From: Prochlorococcus sp. AG-355-N16 | Lineage (GTDB): Bacteria; Cyanobacteriota; Cyanobacteriia; PCC-6307; Cyanobiaceae | Assembly: GCA_003278545.1 (NCBI GenBank) | Contig: QCEF01000001.1 | Location: 248,001-312,000, forward strand | DNA: 64,000 nucleotides | Direction of reading: 5' to 3' | Part shown: positions 53,479 through 62,120 of the stretch, in pieces | How positions within the stretch are numbered: the stretch's first letter is position 1 | Layout: each line of letters begins with the position of its first letter | Translations under genes and position numbers: made by a program | Notes under the pieces: model-generated | Databases searched by the model: none | The model's input: only the letters and a program-made list of their open reading frames with translations | Told to the model about the DNA's origin: nothing

Positions 53479-53673
53479 CTACCAATCACTTCTTTTGTTA
53501 TCTATCCATACTTCAATTTCTTTTTTCATAAAAACCATTCTTCTGGGAGATATTTTTACTTTGAGAGGAAAGTCTCCTTTTTTGACCAAACGATTGATAG
53601 TTGATACTGATAATCCAATTAAGTTTGAAACCTCTTTAATGGTTAAAAAAGGACGATTTTCTTGATTGATCAT
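53479..53673 (-). CDS. AlpA-like helix-turn-helix protein (excisionase/regulator), 64 aa
   Basis: A 64-aa protein with a MerR-like winged helix-turn-helix (HTH_17/AlpA) over nearly its whole length: FLTIKEVSNLIGLSVSTINRLVKKGDFP, residues about 9-36, then the wing KVKISPRRMVFMKKEIEVWI. Such proteins act as excisionases or as activators of integrase in phage satellites and islands. Its ATG overlaps the 11-bp tandem repeats at 53672-53691, so it may regulate itself. A frameshifted relative lies at 55940-56131. It is 22 bp ahead of the nuclease gene. Confidence 0.88.
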   Translation of the reverse strand: MINQENRPFLTIKEVSNLIGLSVSTINRLVKKGDFPLKVKISPRRMVFMKKEIEVWIDNKRSDW

Positions 53674-53691
53674 GTTGGGAATATGTTGGGA
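53672..53691. repeat. Right-end tandem repeats of cassette 1, overlapping the alpA start
   Basis: ATGTTGGGA (53672-53680) and ATATGTTGGGA (53681-53691), followed by ATATATC. These are the same unit and orientation as 52531-52561. The innermost repeat runs into the alpA start codon, which points to an operator as well as a recombination arm site. Confidence 0.75.
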
Positions 53692-53740
53692 ATATATCTA
53701 AATTTCGTCTTTTTTTTATATCATGATCAGTCAGTCAGTA

Positions 53741-53805
53741 TCAGGAAAGGTCTGCCAGACTTTCGCCCGGGGAGTTCAATTACGGGTTCTTAAGACTTCA
53801 GGTTA
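53741..53805 (+). repeat. Second att copy: cassette-1 right end plus tRNA-Asn 3' remnant
   Basis: From 53764 the sequence CGCCCGGGGAGTTCA and the following bases to 53805 repeat 52461-52502 with 3 mismatches. The 23 bases to the left are not tRNA but match the right end of cassette 2 at 56198 onward (both start TCAGGAAAGG and share GACTTTCGC). They hold an imperfect palindrome, AAAGGTCTGCCAGACTTT (53746-53763). No complete tRNA can be folded here. Confidence 0.85.
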
Positions 53806-53826
53806 TTGCACTTGAAGTCTTTTTTA
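53792..53826 (+). terminator. Rho-independent terminator after the second att copy
   Basis: Stem AAGACTTCA (53792-53800) with TGAAGTCTT (53813-53821) and a T run. It is a diverged copy of the tRNA-Asn terminator, carried along with the att duplication. Confidence 0.8.
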
Positions 53827-53864
53827 TTATTTAATTAATATCAGTAATAAAGTACAAAATTATT

Positions 53865-55934
53865 GTGTCAAATAAGAATTTGATAAATGGAGAATATGAT
53901 TGGGCAAAATCTTTTGGTTCATCAGGGAGCGATATTGGTGCTGATATAACAATTTCTAATGATGGATCAATTTTTATTTCAGGATGGACTACAGGAAATT
54001 TAAATAACCAAATCCATTCAGGCGTATCAAATAATTCAGATGGTATAAATGACTCTTATGTAATGAAATTAGATTCTAATGGTAATGAACAATGGACAAA
54101 GTTATTTGGCACAACTGAAGAAGATAATAGTTATGCCGTTCATCTTTCTAATGATGGTTTTATTTACATAACAGGAGAAACTAGTGGGAATCTCAATAAC
54201 CAAATCCATTCAGGGGTATCAAATAATGAAATTAATAATGGAAAAGCAGATATATTTATTATTAAATTGAATTCAGAGGGAAATGAAATATGGACCAAAA
54301 TTTATGGGTCAAAGAGAGATGACTTGGCATGGGATTCCGAAATTGATACAAATAATAATTTATATCTTTTTGGTGAAACGCATGGCAATTTAAATGGAGA
54401 GATGAATACCTCGGGGGCAGAGGGTTTGGAAGATGGATTTGTAATGAAAGTTGATTCAGATGGTAATCATATTTGGACTACTTTAATTGGAAATCCTAGT
54501 GTCGCTGGTTTTGTTGATGGTATATATCTTATCTATGGAAATGAAGAAATATTTGATATTACTATATCTAATGAGGAATTTATTTATGTTATTGGTGAAA
54601 CAAGCGATGAGAATACAAATCCAACGACTGGTGAACCTGGGACTGATGATATTTTGCTCTCAAAATTAGATAGTAATGGGAAGATAATTTGGACTAAAAC
54701 CTTTGGAGATTCGCTGGATGATGTCGGATATTCAGTGGAACTGGATTCAAATGGAGATTTGTTTATTGGAGGTATGACAAATGGAAACTTAAATGGGATT
54801 CAAAATAATGGTGATTATGATGTCTTTCTTATGAAATTAGATTCAGAGGGAAATGAGATCTGGACAAAACTTTATGGATCAGATGGTTATGAATCTGGTG
54901 GATTCAAAATACGAGAAGATGGATATTTATATTATGCAGGTACTACAAATGGAAACTTAAATGGGATTCAAAATAACGGAGATGGCGATGCTTTTCTAAT
55001 GAAATTAGATTCAGAGGGAAATGAGATCTGGACAAAACTTTTTGGCAGTGAAAATGAAGAGGGATTAAGTCATTTTGAATTTTTTAATGATTCAATTTAT
55101 TTAACAGGTTTTTCTGTGGGAGGAGAATTTGAAAAAAATACTGCGAGAGGAGATGATGAAATAATAATTTTTAGAATTGATGATCCTATTGAAAATAAAA
55201 TTTTGGTTGCTGATGTAAATGAAAACTATAGTCAACATCCAAAAGGTTTTTCTTCGATAACTGGATCTGCTCCAGTTACGGTTACTGCTTATGAAGTGGG
55301 AACAGAAACCACTCTTGATTCAATCAAAGATTATGACGGTAATTTGCATGCAGGAGATAATCTAGAAGAGACAGCATCTTCTTATAAATATCAGGGTATG
55401 CTAGATGTAAATGGAGATGGAGTTTTTGAAGCAATATTTACCAATCAAGTATCTAAACGTTGGGTTACTGCTAAAGTTGATTCAACTACTGGGCAAATAG
55501 ATTTTAATGATAATGGTGCTGGTGGCGGAACAAGAGTTGTTGGGATTTATGCAGATCCACTGATTGCAGAGGGATCCAATAATGGAGGGTTTTTATCCGA
55601 TGGAGTGACTCCTGCTCCTGCTAATTTTGGAGTGTCAGAAGAAGAAAGATTTGTAGAAGTTAATGGAGAAACTATTGATCGTTTAGCACTCAATAGTCAG
55701 GTAAGGTTCCAGAATGATTTAGATATAGATAATTTAAGTGCAAAACATTCTGGTGATTATGACAGTGATGGAGTGAGTGAGGTCTATTGGAAAACAAATG
55801 ATGGGACCGCATATCTAAGAGCATTGATGCATGACGATGGAAATATCAGATATGCAAATTATCAAAGCGAAGATCAGATGTCTTCATATTTAACTGCTCA
55901 AGGTCATGCTGAAATTATTAGTGATATTGTTTAA
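53865..55934 (+). CDS. SBBP-type repeat protein with C-terminal Asp-rich FG-GAP-like domain (689 aa)
   Basis: The cargo gene of cassette 2. Residues about 8-445 hold seven or so repeats of 55-65 aa, each built on the pattern GSEGNEIWTKLFG / DDxxY / GETxGNLNG, the SBBP beta-propeller type. Repeats share near-identical DNA (for example 54783 against 54951, period 168 bp; 54003 against 54195, period 192 bp), a sign of recent internal duplication. Residues about 450-689 form another domain with calcium-loop-like DVNGDGVFE and DYDSDGVSE. The start is GTG at 53865. There is no N-terminal signal, so export, if any, would be by a C-terminal route. Function unknown; a surface or adhesion role is a guess. 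Confidence 0.85.
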   Translation: MSNKNLINGEYDWAKSFGSSGSDIGADITISNDGSIFISGWTTGNLNNQIHSGVSNNSDGINDSYVMKLDSNGNEQWTKLFGTTEEDNSYAVHLSNDGFIYITGETSGNLNNQIHSGVSNNEINNGKADIFIIKLNSEGNEIWTKIYGSKRDDLAWDSEIDTNNNLYLFGETHGNLNGEMNTSGAEGLEDGFVMKVDSDGNHIWTTLIGNPSVAGFVDGIYLIYGNEEIFDITISNEEFIYVIGETSDENTNPTTGEPGTDDILLSKLDSNGKIIWTKTFGDSLDDVGYSVELDSNGDLFIGGMTNGNLNGIQNNGDYDVFLMKLDSEGNEIWTKLYGSDGYESGGFKIREDGYLYYAGTTNGNLNGIQNNGDGDAFLMKLDSEGNEIWTKLFGSENEEGLSHFEFFNDSIYLTGFSVGGEFEKNTARGDDEIIIFRIDDPIENKILVADVNENYSQHPKGFSSITGSAPVTVTAYEVGTETTLDSIKDYDGNLHAGDNLEETASSYKYQGMLDVNGDGVFEAIFTNQVSKRWVTAKVDSTTGQIDFNDNGAGGGTRVVGIYADPLIAEGSNNGGFLSDGVTPAPANFGVSEEERFVEVNGETIDRLALNSQVRFQNDLDIDNLSAKHSGDYDSDGVSEVYWKTNDGTAYLRALMHDDGNIRYANYQSEDQMSSYLTAQGHAEIISDIV

Positions 55935-55939
55935 TCTCT

Positions 55940-56131
55940 TTATTCAGATTTTTTACTTTCTATCCACTCATCAATTTCATATTTCATAAAAACTTTTCTG
56001 CCTGGTGATAATTTTATTTTGGGAGGAAAGACTCCTTTTTTGATTAATCGATTAATAGTAGAGATTGAAATTCCAAGTAAATTTGAAACTTTTTTATAGT
56101 TAGAAAGGGACTATTTTCTGAATTAGTAATG
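55940..56131 (-). pseudogene. Frameshifted AlpA-like gene (cassette 2)
   Basis: Read on the minus strand, this matches the intact AlpA protein at 53479-53673 along its length. One base is missing near 56090-56096 (the run that should read Lys-Glu-Val-Ser). After the shift the frame gives VSNLLGISISTINRLIKKG, then KIKLSPGRKVFMKYEIDEWI and a stop at 55940-55942. The position of the start codon reads ACC instead of ATG, so initiation is lost too. The DNA differs from the intact copy at many sites, so this is an older or separate lineage, not a fresh duplicate. Confidence 0.8.
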
Positions 56132-56149
56132 GTCGTGAAATGGCCGTGA
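56128..56149. repeat. Tandem 11-bp repeats at the cassette-2 right end
   Basis: ATGGTCGTGAA (56128-56138) and ATGGCCGTGAA (56139-56149), followed by ATATATC exactly as in cassette 1. The sequence differs from the cassette-1 unit, but the 11-bp period, the place just before the alpA reading frame and the distance to the att core (71 against 72 bp, counted from ATATATC) are the same. Confidence 0.75.
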
Positions 56150-56197
56150 AATATATCTTTTTCTTCGATTTCTTATATTAGGTTCTTTCAGGGATTC

Positions 56198-56235
56198 TCA
56201 GGAAAGGCCTCCCTGACTTTCGCTCGGGGAGTTTA
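56198..56235 (+). repeat. Third att copy: cassette-2 right end
   Basis: The 38 bases here align without gaps to 53741-53778: both begin TCAGGAAAGG and end in GACTTTCGC followed by CCGGGGAGTT or TCGGGGAGTT. Downstream of the core the likeness to the tRNA copy is lost; a different terminator follows. It marks the right boundary of an older insertion at the same tRNA. Confidence 0.8.
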
Positions 56236-56255
56236 TAAATTCCTAAAAGTTATCC

Positions 56256-56283
56256 AAAGTCACCCTAAAAAGGTGACTTTTTT
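56256..56283 (+). terminator. Rho-independent terminator after the third att copy
   Basis: Perfect stem AAAGTCACC (56256-56264) and GGTGACTTT (56272-56280), loop CTAAAAA, then a T run. It sits where the tRNA terminator copy sits in the other two att sites, but its sequence is unrelated. Confidence 0.85.
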
Positions 56284-56559
56284 CTTTGACCTTTTTGTCA
56301 AATAGTGGTTGGTCGAAGATATAATCAAGTATATTTGATATAATTTTAAGAACAGTATATAGAACACTAAGTTAATCAAATTTATATCATTAAAGAATAT
56401 AGATTGAAAAATTAGAAATTTATTTTTTAGAACAGTAATTAGAACGCTTACAAAATTCTTTACAAAATTGAAAAACAAGCTCTTTGATTTATTGCCATTT
56501 TTTAAAATTAAGACATATTTTCGTTTATATCCTTTGAATTTCTACACTATTCAGGAAAT
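56284..56559. other. Non-coding remnant with paired AGAAC repeats
   Basis: No convincing gene. Two copies of a split direct repeat are seen: AGAACAGTATATAGAAC (56349-56365) and AGAACAGTAATTAGAAC (56429-56445), each with AGAAC repeated at a 12-bp period, 80 bp apart. They stand after an att copy and terminator, the same place as the left-end tandem repeats of cassette 1. This suggests the left end of a third, decayed unit. Confidence 0.5.
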
Positions 56560-56919
56560 CTAGTCATTCCACATATCCTTTTTCTCTTGATCTAAATTAT
56601 TCCTTTCAAGTAATTCTATTCTTTGCTTTTGAGAATCTATTTCTGTTTCAATTACGTTTTTATCGTCAAAATATTTTGTTTGTATTTCTAAGATATTTAT
56701 TTCAAATTGTTCTCCAAAAAAATCTGACATTTCTCTCCATGCTTCCATCTCCTCTTCTTTGCCAATAGTATCGTTTATCTGATGAGAAATAATTTCTAGT
56801 ACATATTGTTTAAGTTCTTGATGACTCATCGATTCAACTTTTTTTTGAATGTAAAGTTCTTTCAGAGTTTCTAGTTGTTTTTTTGATAAATCAGAATAGA
56901 TAATAGACTTCTTTTTCAT
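56560..56919 (-). CDS. Hypothetical coiled-coil-like protein in the island remnant (119 aa)
   Basis: A 119-aa, highly charged, helical protein, starting MKKKSIIYSDLSKKQLETL and rich in Glu, Lys and Gln, with a heptad-like C-terminal half (IETEIDSQKQRIELLERN). It has no membrane span, no Cys and no known domain. It lies between the paired AGAAC repeats and the 400-bp gap before rpaB, alone on its strand. It is probably cargo of the third unit. The frame is intact. Confidence 0.6.
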   Translation of the reverse strand: MKKKSIIYSDLSKKQLETLKELYIQKKVESMSHQELKQYVLEIISHQINDTIGKEEEMEAWREMSDFFGEQFEINILEIQTKYFDDKNVIETEIDSQKQRIELLERNNLDQEKKDMWND

Positions 56920-57320
56920 CGATACTTAAATTTTTATTAATATAGACAATATTATGCGTTTAAACATTTTAGAGAAATTAAAAATTTGAAACTTAGTTAA
57001 TTCCTATTTGAAACTGAAAAACTCCATTTAATTCAATTTTTCTAAATTTTTAATGGCAATTTAAATTAGATAATCTTTCAATTTGGACCGTTTTATGCCC
57101 CTAATAAGCCTTTGATTATTAAGAAAAAGTAAATAGAATCGAAAGAAATTCTAAAATTTCAACTTTATTAAATTTTGCAATTTTTATTTAATCCCTGGCT
57201 ATTATTGACTTATTTGATAATTCTAATTGATAAAATTGTTTACAGTAATTCAACAATCTTTATAAATTCTTGAGAGAATCATAATATAAAAACTTTATTT
57301 TAATTTAATAGTTCATAAAT
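56920..57320. other. 401-bp gene-free region upstream of rpaB
   Basis: Extremely AT-rich with no frame of note on either strand. I see no att copy (no CGGGGAG core), no clear terminator and no tandem repeats, so the right boundary of the island is not marked here. It must contain the rpaB promoter; no convincing -35/-10 pair stands out. Confidence 0.5.
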
Positions 57321-58103
57321 ATGAAAATTTCAATCCTCTTAATTGAAGACGATCGTGATATGCGTGATTTGGTGGCAAGGCATTTAGAACATTCAGGTTT
57401 TGATGTACAAAAAGCTGAAGATGGAATTAAGGGACAAGCATTAGCTCTTCAATATTCACCAGATTTAATACTTTTGGATTTAATGCTTCCAAGTGTTGAT
57501 GGTTTAACTTTATGCCAGAGATTAAGAAGAGACGAAAGGACATCAAATATACCAATTTTAATGATAACTGCGTTAGGCGGCCTTAAAGATAAAGTTACTG
57601 GATTTAATTCTGGAGCAGATGATTACATTACTAAACCATTCGATTTAGAAGAATTATATGTACGCATAAAAGCTTTATTAAGGAGAACCAATAGAGCACA
57701 ATTAAATTCTAGTAACCAGCAAGAAATATTAAATTATGGCCCTTTAACTCTTGTTCCGGAAAGATTTGAAGCTATATGGTTTGGATCTCCTGTTAGATTA
57801 ACGCATCTTGAATTTGAACTTCTTCATTGTCTTTTGCAGAGACATGGTCAAACTGTATCGCCAGCATTAATTCTTAAAGAAGTATGGGGATATGAACCTG
57901 ATGATGATATTGAGACAATAAGAGTCCATATTAGACACTTACGCACTAAACTTGAACCGGACCCACGCAAACCTATTTATATAAAAACTGTATATGGTGC
58001 TGGATATTGTCTTGAGTTACCTATTGGTTCTCAAGTGGAAAATGCTAGGCAAGAGTTCATTCAAGCAAGAAATCCTGACTTGATAAATTCTGCGGTAGAT
58101 TAA
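57321..58103 (+). CDS. rpaB: Response regulator RpaB (OmpR/PhoB family)
   Basis: A 260-aa two-component regulator. In the receiver domain Asp10 and Asp11 form the acidic pocket, Asp53 is the phospho-acceptor (ILLDLMLPS), and KPF provides the conserved Lys. The OmpR-type winged helix covers about residues 140-240, with [18 protein letters not shown] and [11 protein letters not shown]. RpaB is the essential cyanobacterial regulator (ycf27) that binds HLR1 sites and represses or activates photosynthesis and high-light genes such as hli. It ends 3 bp from the convergent holB stop. It marks the return to core genome after the tRNA-Asn island. Confidence 0.93.
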   Translation: MKISILLIEDDRDMRDLVARHLEHSGFDVQKAEDGIKGQALALQYSPDLILLDLMLPSVDGLTLCQRLRRDERTSNIPILMITALGGLKDKVTGFNSGADDYITKPFDLEELYVRIKALLRRTNRAQLNSSNQQEILNYGPLTLVPERFEAIWFGSPVRLTHLEFELLHCLLQRHGQTVSPALILKEVWGYEPDDDIETIRVHIRHLRTKLEPDPRKPIYIKTVYGAGYCLELPIGSQVENARQEFIQARNPDLINSAVD

Positions 58104-58105
58104 CC

Positions 58106-59068
58106 TCATAAATCTTCCATTGAAATTTTTAAAAAAGCTATTTCCCATGCCAACCTCGGTTGAATGTTTTTTCTTAAAAGATATTTTAAATTTTCAAGTT
58201 TTTTAATTAAACCGATATTTTTTGTTTTTCTCCACCAAATTGTTTGAATTAAATTTACTAAACAAACCTGTTGAAAAATTTCTAATTTTTCAGATATTGA
58301 TTTAGATATTTCTAATATTTCCAGACTATTTTTAATTGGAGAATCCAATTTACTTATAATTTCATCTGAAAGATCATTCCAAATTTCAATATTTTTCAAT
58401 AATTGATTTGGAGATCCATTTGCTGAGTTTATTAAATCTTCAAATTTTAATTTTGTATTTATATTTGTTTTAGAAGTATCTAGATATTCTTTTAAAATTG
58501 ACATTATTTGTTTACTAGAAAAAGATCGAAATCTGACGATTTGACATCTTGAGATAATCGTATCTAAGAGAAGATTTAATTTACATGTTAGTAAAATAAA
58601 AATGCCGTTACTAGGTTCTTCTAAGGTTTTTAAAAGGCAATTTGAGGCTGCTTCGTTTAAGAGGTGTGCATCAATAATTAAAACAATTTTTTTTTCTGAG
58701 TTTATTGATTTTTGACTAAGAAAAGTTTTGATATTGCGTATTTGAGCAATTTTTATAATCTCAGATCCACTTTTTATTGTTTTTTCAAGATCGGAACTTC
58801 CTGAACTTTTTGTTGAAAAAAGAGAATCAGGTTTAATAATTAAAAAATCAGGATGGTTATTGTTTGTAATTCTCTCTTCAACATTTTCGCTTGGTGAAGA
58901 CTGTTTGAAAATCTCTTTTATAAATTGAAGAGCAGTTTGCTTTTTGCCTAATCCTTCAGCACCATAAAATATATATCCATTAGCCAATGATTTGTTTTTA
59001 ATTATATTCTTAAGAAAGGTATTGACTTCTTCATTCAAGAAAAAATTGTTTTTTTTAACCTCAATCAT
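58106..59068 (-). CDS. holB: DNA polymerase III delta' subunit (HolB-like)
   Basis: A 320-aa clamp-loader subunit of the AAA+ family. The P-loop-like [18 protein letters not shown] (residues about 36-53) and [18 protein letters not shown], with the SRC motif in [10 protein letters not shown], are typical. The four-cysteine zinc knuckle seen in many delta' proteins is not evident, as is usual for this group. It overlaps the upstream tmk gene by 4 bp, giving the common tmk-holB pair. Confidence 0.88.
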   Translation of the reverse strand: MIEVKKNNFFLNEEVNTFLKNIIKNKSLANGYIFYGAEGLGKKQTALQFIKEIFKQSSPSENVEERITNNNHPDFLIIKPDSLFSTKSSGSSDLEKTIKSGSEIIKIAQIRNIKTFLSQKSINSEKKIVLIIDAHLLNEAASNCLLKTLEEPSNGIFILLTCKLNLLLDTIISRCQIVRFRSFSSKQIMSILKEYLDTSKTNINTKLKFEDLINSANGSPNQLLKNIEIWNDLSDEIISKLDSPIKNSLEILEISKSISEKLEIFQQVCLVNLIQTIWWRKTKNIGLIKKLENLKYLLRKNIQPRLAWEIAFLKISMEDL

Positions 59069-59703
59069 TGATTATTAGAAAAATTGTTTAGTAAGGTCTC
59101 TTTAATCTGATTAGAAATAGTTTTAATATTTTGTGAAGCAGATATTACTGTCCAGTTTTTTTGTTTGGCAATTAGTTTGAAGCCTTCATTTACTTTTTCT
59201 AAAAATCTAATACCTTCTGATTCTATTCTGTCTGGAATTTCATTTTTTCTTCGAAATATACTCTCTTCTGGAGAAATTTCTAAGAAGAAAGTGAGATCTG
59301 GAGATACTCTTTGACACACAATGGATTCAATATTTTTAATTATTTCTAAATTTATATTTCTTCCATAACCTTGATAAGCAAGTGTTGAATCGGAAAATCT
59401 ATCACTTATTACCCAATCATTCTTTTTTAAAGCAGGTGAGATAATTTTGGAAACGTGTTCAGCTCTATCCGCTGAATAAAGCAATAATTCTGCAAGAGAT
59501 GAAGGCTTGTTATTTTCATTATTTTCAAGAATCAGTCCTCTAAGTTTTTTTCCTAAAAGACTGCCTCCAGGCTCTCTAGTCGTGATTAATTTAGACCCTT
59601 TTTTTATTAAACCACTATTAGGAAGCCATTTAGATAGTTCATCTATTTGGGTAGTTTTACCACATCCATCAATACCCTCAATAACGATAAATTTTCCTTT
59701 CAT
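59065..59703 (-). CDS. tmk: Thymidylate kinase
   Basis: Phosphorylates dTMP to dTDP. It is 212 aa, with P-loop [10 protein letters not shown] at residues 9-18, the DR(Y/F)-type motif [16 protein letters not shown] in which Ser-Asp-Arg-Phe binds the substrate, and TTREPGGS carrying the acidic-basic substrate contact. Its length and motifs are standard. The start lies directly beside the P-type ATPase stop (0-1 bp), and the end overlaps holB by 4 bp; the three genes are likely one transcript. Confidence 0.94.
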   Translation of the reverse strand: MKGKFIVIEGIDGCGKTTQIDELSKWLPNSGLIKKGSKLITTREPGGSLLGKKLRGLILENNENNKPSSLAELLLYSADRAEHVSKIISPALKKNDWVISDRFSDSTLAYQGYGRNINLEIIKNIESIVCQRVSPDLTFFLEISPEESIFRRKNEIPDRIESEGIRFLEKVNEGFKLIAKQKNWTVISASQNIKTISNQIKETLLNNFSNNQ

Positions 59704-61998
59704 TTAATCCAAAGATAAAGCATTAATTACAACTGTAATAGAGCTAATAGCCATCAATAATGCTGCAATTGAGGGAGTAAGAAGAATACCGTATTTAGGG
59801 AATAAAATGCCGGCGGCTAAAGGTATAGCTAATAAGTTGTAACCAAAAGCCCATGTAAGATTTTGCTTTATTTTTCTTATAGTTTTTTTTGCAAGATTTA
59901 ATGCGTAGGGTAATCCATTTAGTTGATCTCCCATTAATACTACATCTGCATTTGCCTTGGCTATTTGAGTACCTGATCCTACCGCAATTCCTAAGTCTGA
60001 GGATGCTAAGGCTGGAGCATCATTAATACCATCACCAATCATTGCCACTTTATTATTAATTTTTAAATTTTCAATAGTCTTTAGCTTCATTTCAGGAAGA
60101 AGATCCCATTTTACTTCTGTTTCTTTACAACCAATTTTTTTTGCTAAAGCTAAAACCGTTTGTTTCCTATCGCCACTTAAAATATTAATTTTAAATCTGT
60201 TTTCTCTCAAATTTTGAACTGTTTTAATTGAATCATCTCTGAGTAAATCTCCGAGCAAAATAAAGCCTAATAACTTATCTTTGATACTTACTCCAATGAT
60301 AGTGTTCGTTTTTGTTTCTTCATTTTCAATGACTTTTTTTGCTTCACTATCAATAATTATTCCTTTGCTTAGTAGCCATTCAATATTTCCAATATTAATA
60401 AGTCCATCAATTGATTCCAGTTCTCCAGAAATACCTCGCCCTGAATAAGTAAAAATTTTTTTTATTGGAAATAAACTTAAATTTTGCTTTTTTGCCTCTT
60501 GAATTAAGGCATCTGCGATTGGATGTCTGCTTTCCTTTTCTAAACTGGCAGCTATTTTTAATAAAAATGAATGATCATCACTATTTTTGTAATCAACAAT
60601 GAAAGGCTTACCTTTTGTTAAAGTGCCTGTCTTGTCAAAAATAATTTGATTAATTTTTGAAGCCATCTCTATTTTATCCCCGCCTTTAAATAAAACCCCT
60701 TTTTTTGCTGCTTTACCTGATGCGACAGTGATTACAGTTGGCGTGGCTAAACCTAATGCACAAGGACAAGCTATCACTAAAACCGCAATTGACAATTGAA
60801 TTGCTAAACTCAGGAAATTCTCAGCATTACTACCAAGCGAACTATGAAGTGTATGGCTTGAGTGAGTGATTAATTCATGTTTGTGACTTAATAAATCAGG
60901 CCATATGTTTCTTGCCCCCTTCCACCAAAAGAAAAAGGTTAAAGTAGCAAAAAAAAGTACAAAGTAAGCAAATTTACCTGCAATTTCATCAGCAATGCTT
61001 TGAATGCGAGGTTTTCTAGCGTTTACAGACTCAATAAGATTGACTAGTTTTGCAAGAGAAGAATCTCCTCCGACCTTTTGTACTTTAAGTCTAAGAGTTG
61101 AATTAAGATTTAAAGACCCACTAGATAAATTTTCGCCTTCTCTTACTTCTATAGGTTTGGATTCTCCAGTAATATGTGAAACATCAACATATGAATTACC
61201 TCGGGTAACAATGCAGTCAGCAGGTACTCTGTCTCCTGCTAAAACTTGAATCTCTTGACCAGGTCTTAAAGTGTTCACTTTTATTGACTTTATTGAATTG
61301 TCTTTTGTGTAGATATTTGCCATTTCAGGTTGGAGATCTAATAATTCTCCAATGGACGAACCAGTTTGATACCGTGCTCTTTCTTCTAAGTAACGCCCAA
61401 TCAGTATGAAGCCTAAAAGCATAACTGGCTCATTAAAAAAACAAGGAAAACCAGTGGCAGGAAATATTAAGGATAGAAGACTTGTTGTATATGCGCTAAT
61501 TACTCCAAGAGCTACTAAAGAATCCATATCGGGGTGGTTTTTAATAAATGATTTAAACCCATTGATAATTATTCCTCTGCCAGGAAATAATAAAGCTAAT
61601 GTTGCTAATGAAGCGTGAAAAAATAAATTACCTAATATTGGAAAATTTATATATTTTCCTTCTGCTAGGTGACCTAATCCTGAAAATAATAAGAGTAATA
61701 GGGCAAAAGTTAGTTTTTTCCATTGATTATTCCACTTCTTTTTTTTTTCTAATTCTGCTTTATTGATTTTTTTTGAAAAATCATTTATGTAAATCTTTGA
61801 TGGGAAACCATTCTCTTTTAGATTTTCGAGAACTGATTCTATTTCTATATTTTTCTGGGTAATTTCAAAATAAGCACTTTCAGTAAGCAAGTTAACAGAA
61901 ACATTTTTAATACCATCAGAATTATTCAATATTTTTTCAACAGTACTAACACAACCTCCGCACTTCATTCCTGTAACGCTTAGTTGAATGCTCTCCAT
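59704..61998 (-). CDS. Copper-type P1B ATPase (CtaA/PacS family)
   Basis: A 764-aa heavy-metal transporting ATPase. The N-terminal metal-binding domain has Cys13 and Cys16 (GMKCGGC). The membrane site is CPC at residues 411-413 (ACPCALGLATP), typical of Cu+ pumps, and the phosphorylated Asp is Asp455 in DKTGTLTKG. TGES in the actuator domain and GDGINDAPAL at the hinge are present. Eight membrane helices are expected. In cyanobacteria CtaA imports copper at the plasma membrane and PacS at the thylakoid, supplying plastocyanin and oxidase; the sequence does not say which it is. Confidence 0.92.
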   Translation of the reverse strand: MESIQLSVTGMKCGGCVSTVEKILNNSDGIKNVSVNLLTESAYFEITQKNIEIESVLENLKENGFPSKIYINDFSKKINKAELEKKKKWNNQWKKLTFALLLLLFSGLGHLAEGKYINFPILGNLFFHASLATLALLFPGRGIIINGFKSFIKNHPDMDSLVALGVISAYTTSLLSLIFPATGFPCFFNEPVMLLGFILIGRYLEERARYQTGSSIGELLDLQPEMANIYTKDNSIKSIKVNTLRPGQEIQVLAGDRVPADCIVTRGNSYVDVSHITGESKPIEVREGENLSSGSLNLNSTLRLKVQKVGGDSSLAKLVNLIESVNARKPRIQSIADEIAGKFAYFVLFFATLTFFFWWKGARNIWPDLLSHKHELITHSSHTLHSSLGSNAENFLSLAIQLSIAVLVIACPCALGLATPTVITVASGKAAKKGVLFKGGDKIEMASKINQIIFDKTGTLTKGKPFIVDYKNSDDHSFLLKIAASLEKESRHPIADALIQEAKKQNLSLFPIKKIFTYSGRGISGELESIDGLINIGNIEWLLSKGIIIDSEAKKVIENEETKTNTIIGVSIKDKLLGFILLGDLLRDDSIKTVQNLRENRFKINILSGDRKQTVLALAKKIGCKETEVKWDLLPEMKLKTIENLKINNKVAMIGDGINDAPALASSDLGIAVGSGTQIAKANADVVLMGDQLNGLPYALNLAKKTIRKIKQNLTWAFGYNLLAIPLAAGILFPKYGILLTPSIAALLMAISSITVVINALSLD

Positions 61999-62120
61999 AT
62001 TTTTTCACAATAGAAGCAAATTTATGCTTGGGTTTATACTTAAATATAATAATAAATGTAATAGACTTTTTAAATAGTAATTTTTTAAATTACTATATTA
62101 ATTTTATTAGATTTTGAGCA

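Noticed and set aside
53741-53775. Second tRNA gene at the second att copy
   Set aside because: Only the 3' acceptor half is present; no D-arm or anticodon arm can be folded upstream, so it is an att remnant.
54003-55040. Regularly spaced repeats suggesting a CRISPR array
   Set aside because: The periods (168 and 192 bp) are multiples of three, the repeats are in frame inside one protein gene, and no cas genes are near.
56260-56478. 72-codon frame on the minus strand after the third att copy
   Set aside because: It runs through the terminator hairpin and both AGAAC repeat regions, has a simple Phe/Leu/Asn-rich composition expected from AT-rich DNA, and has no start signal.
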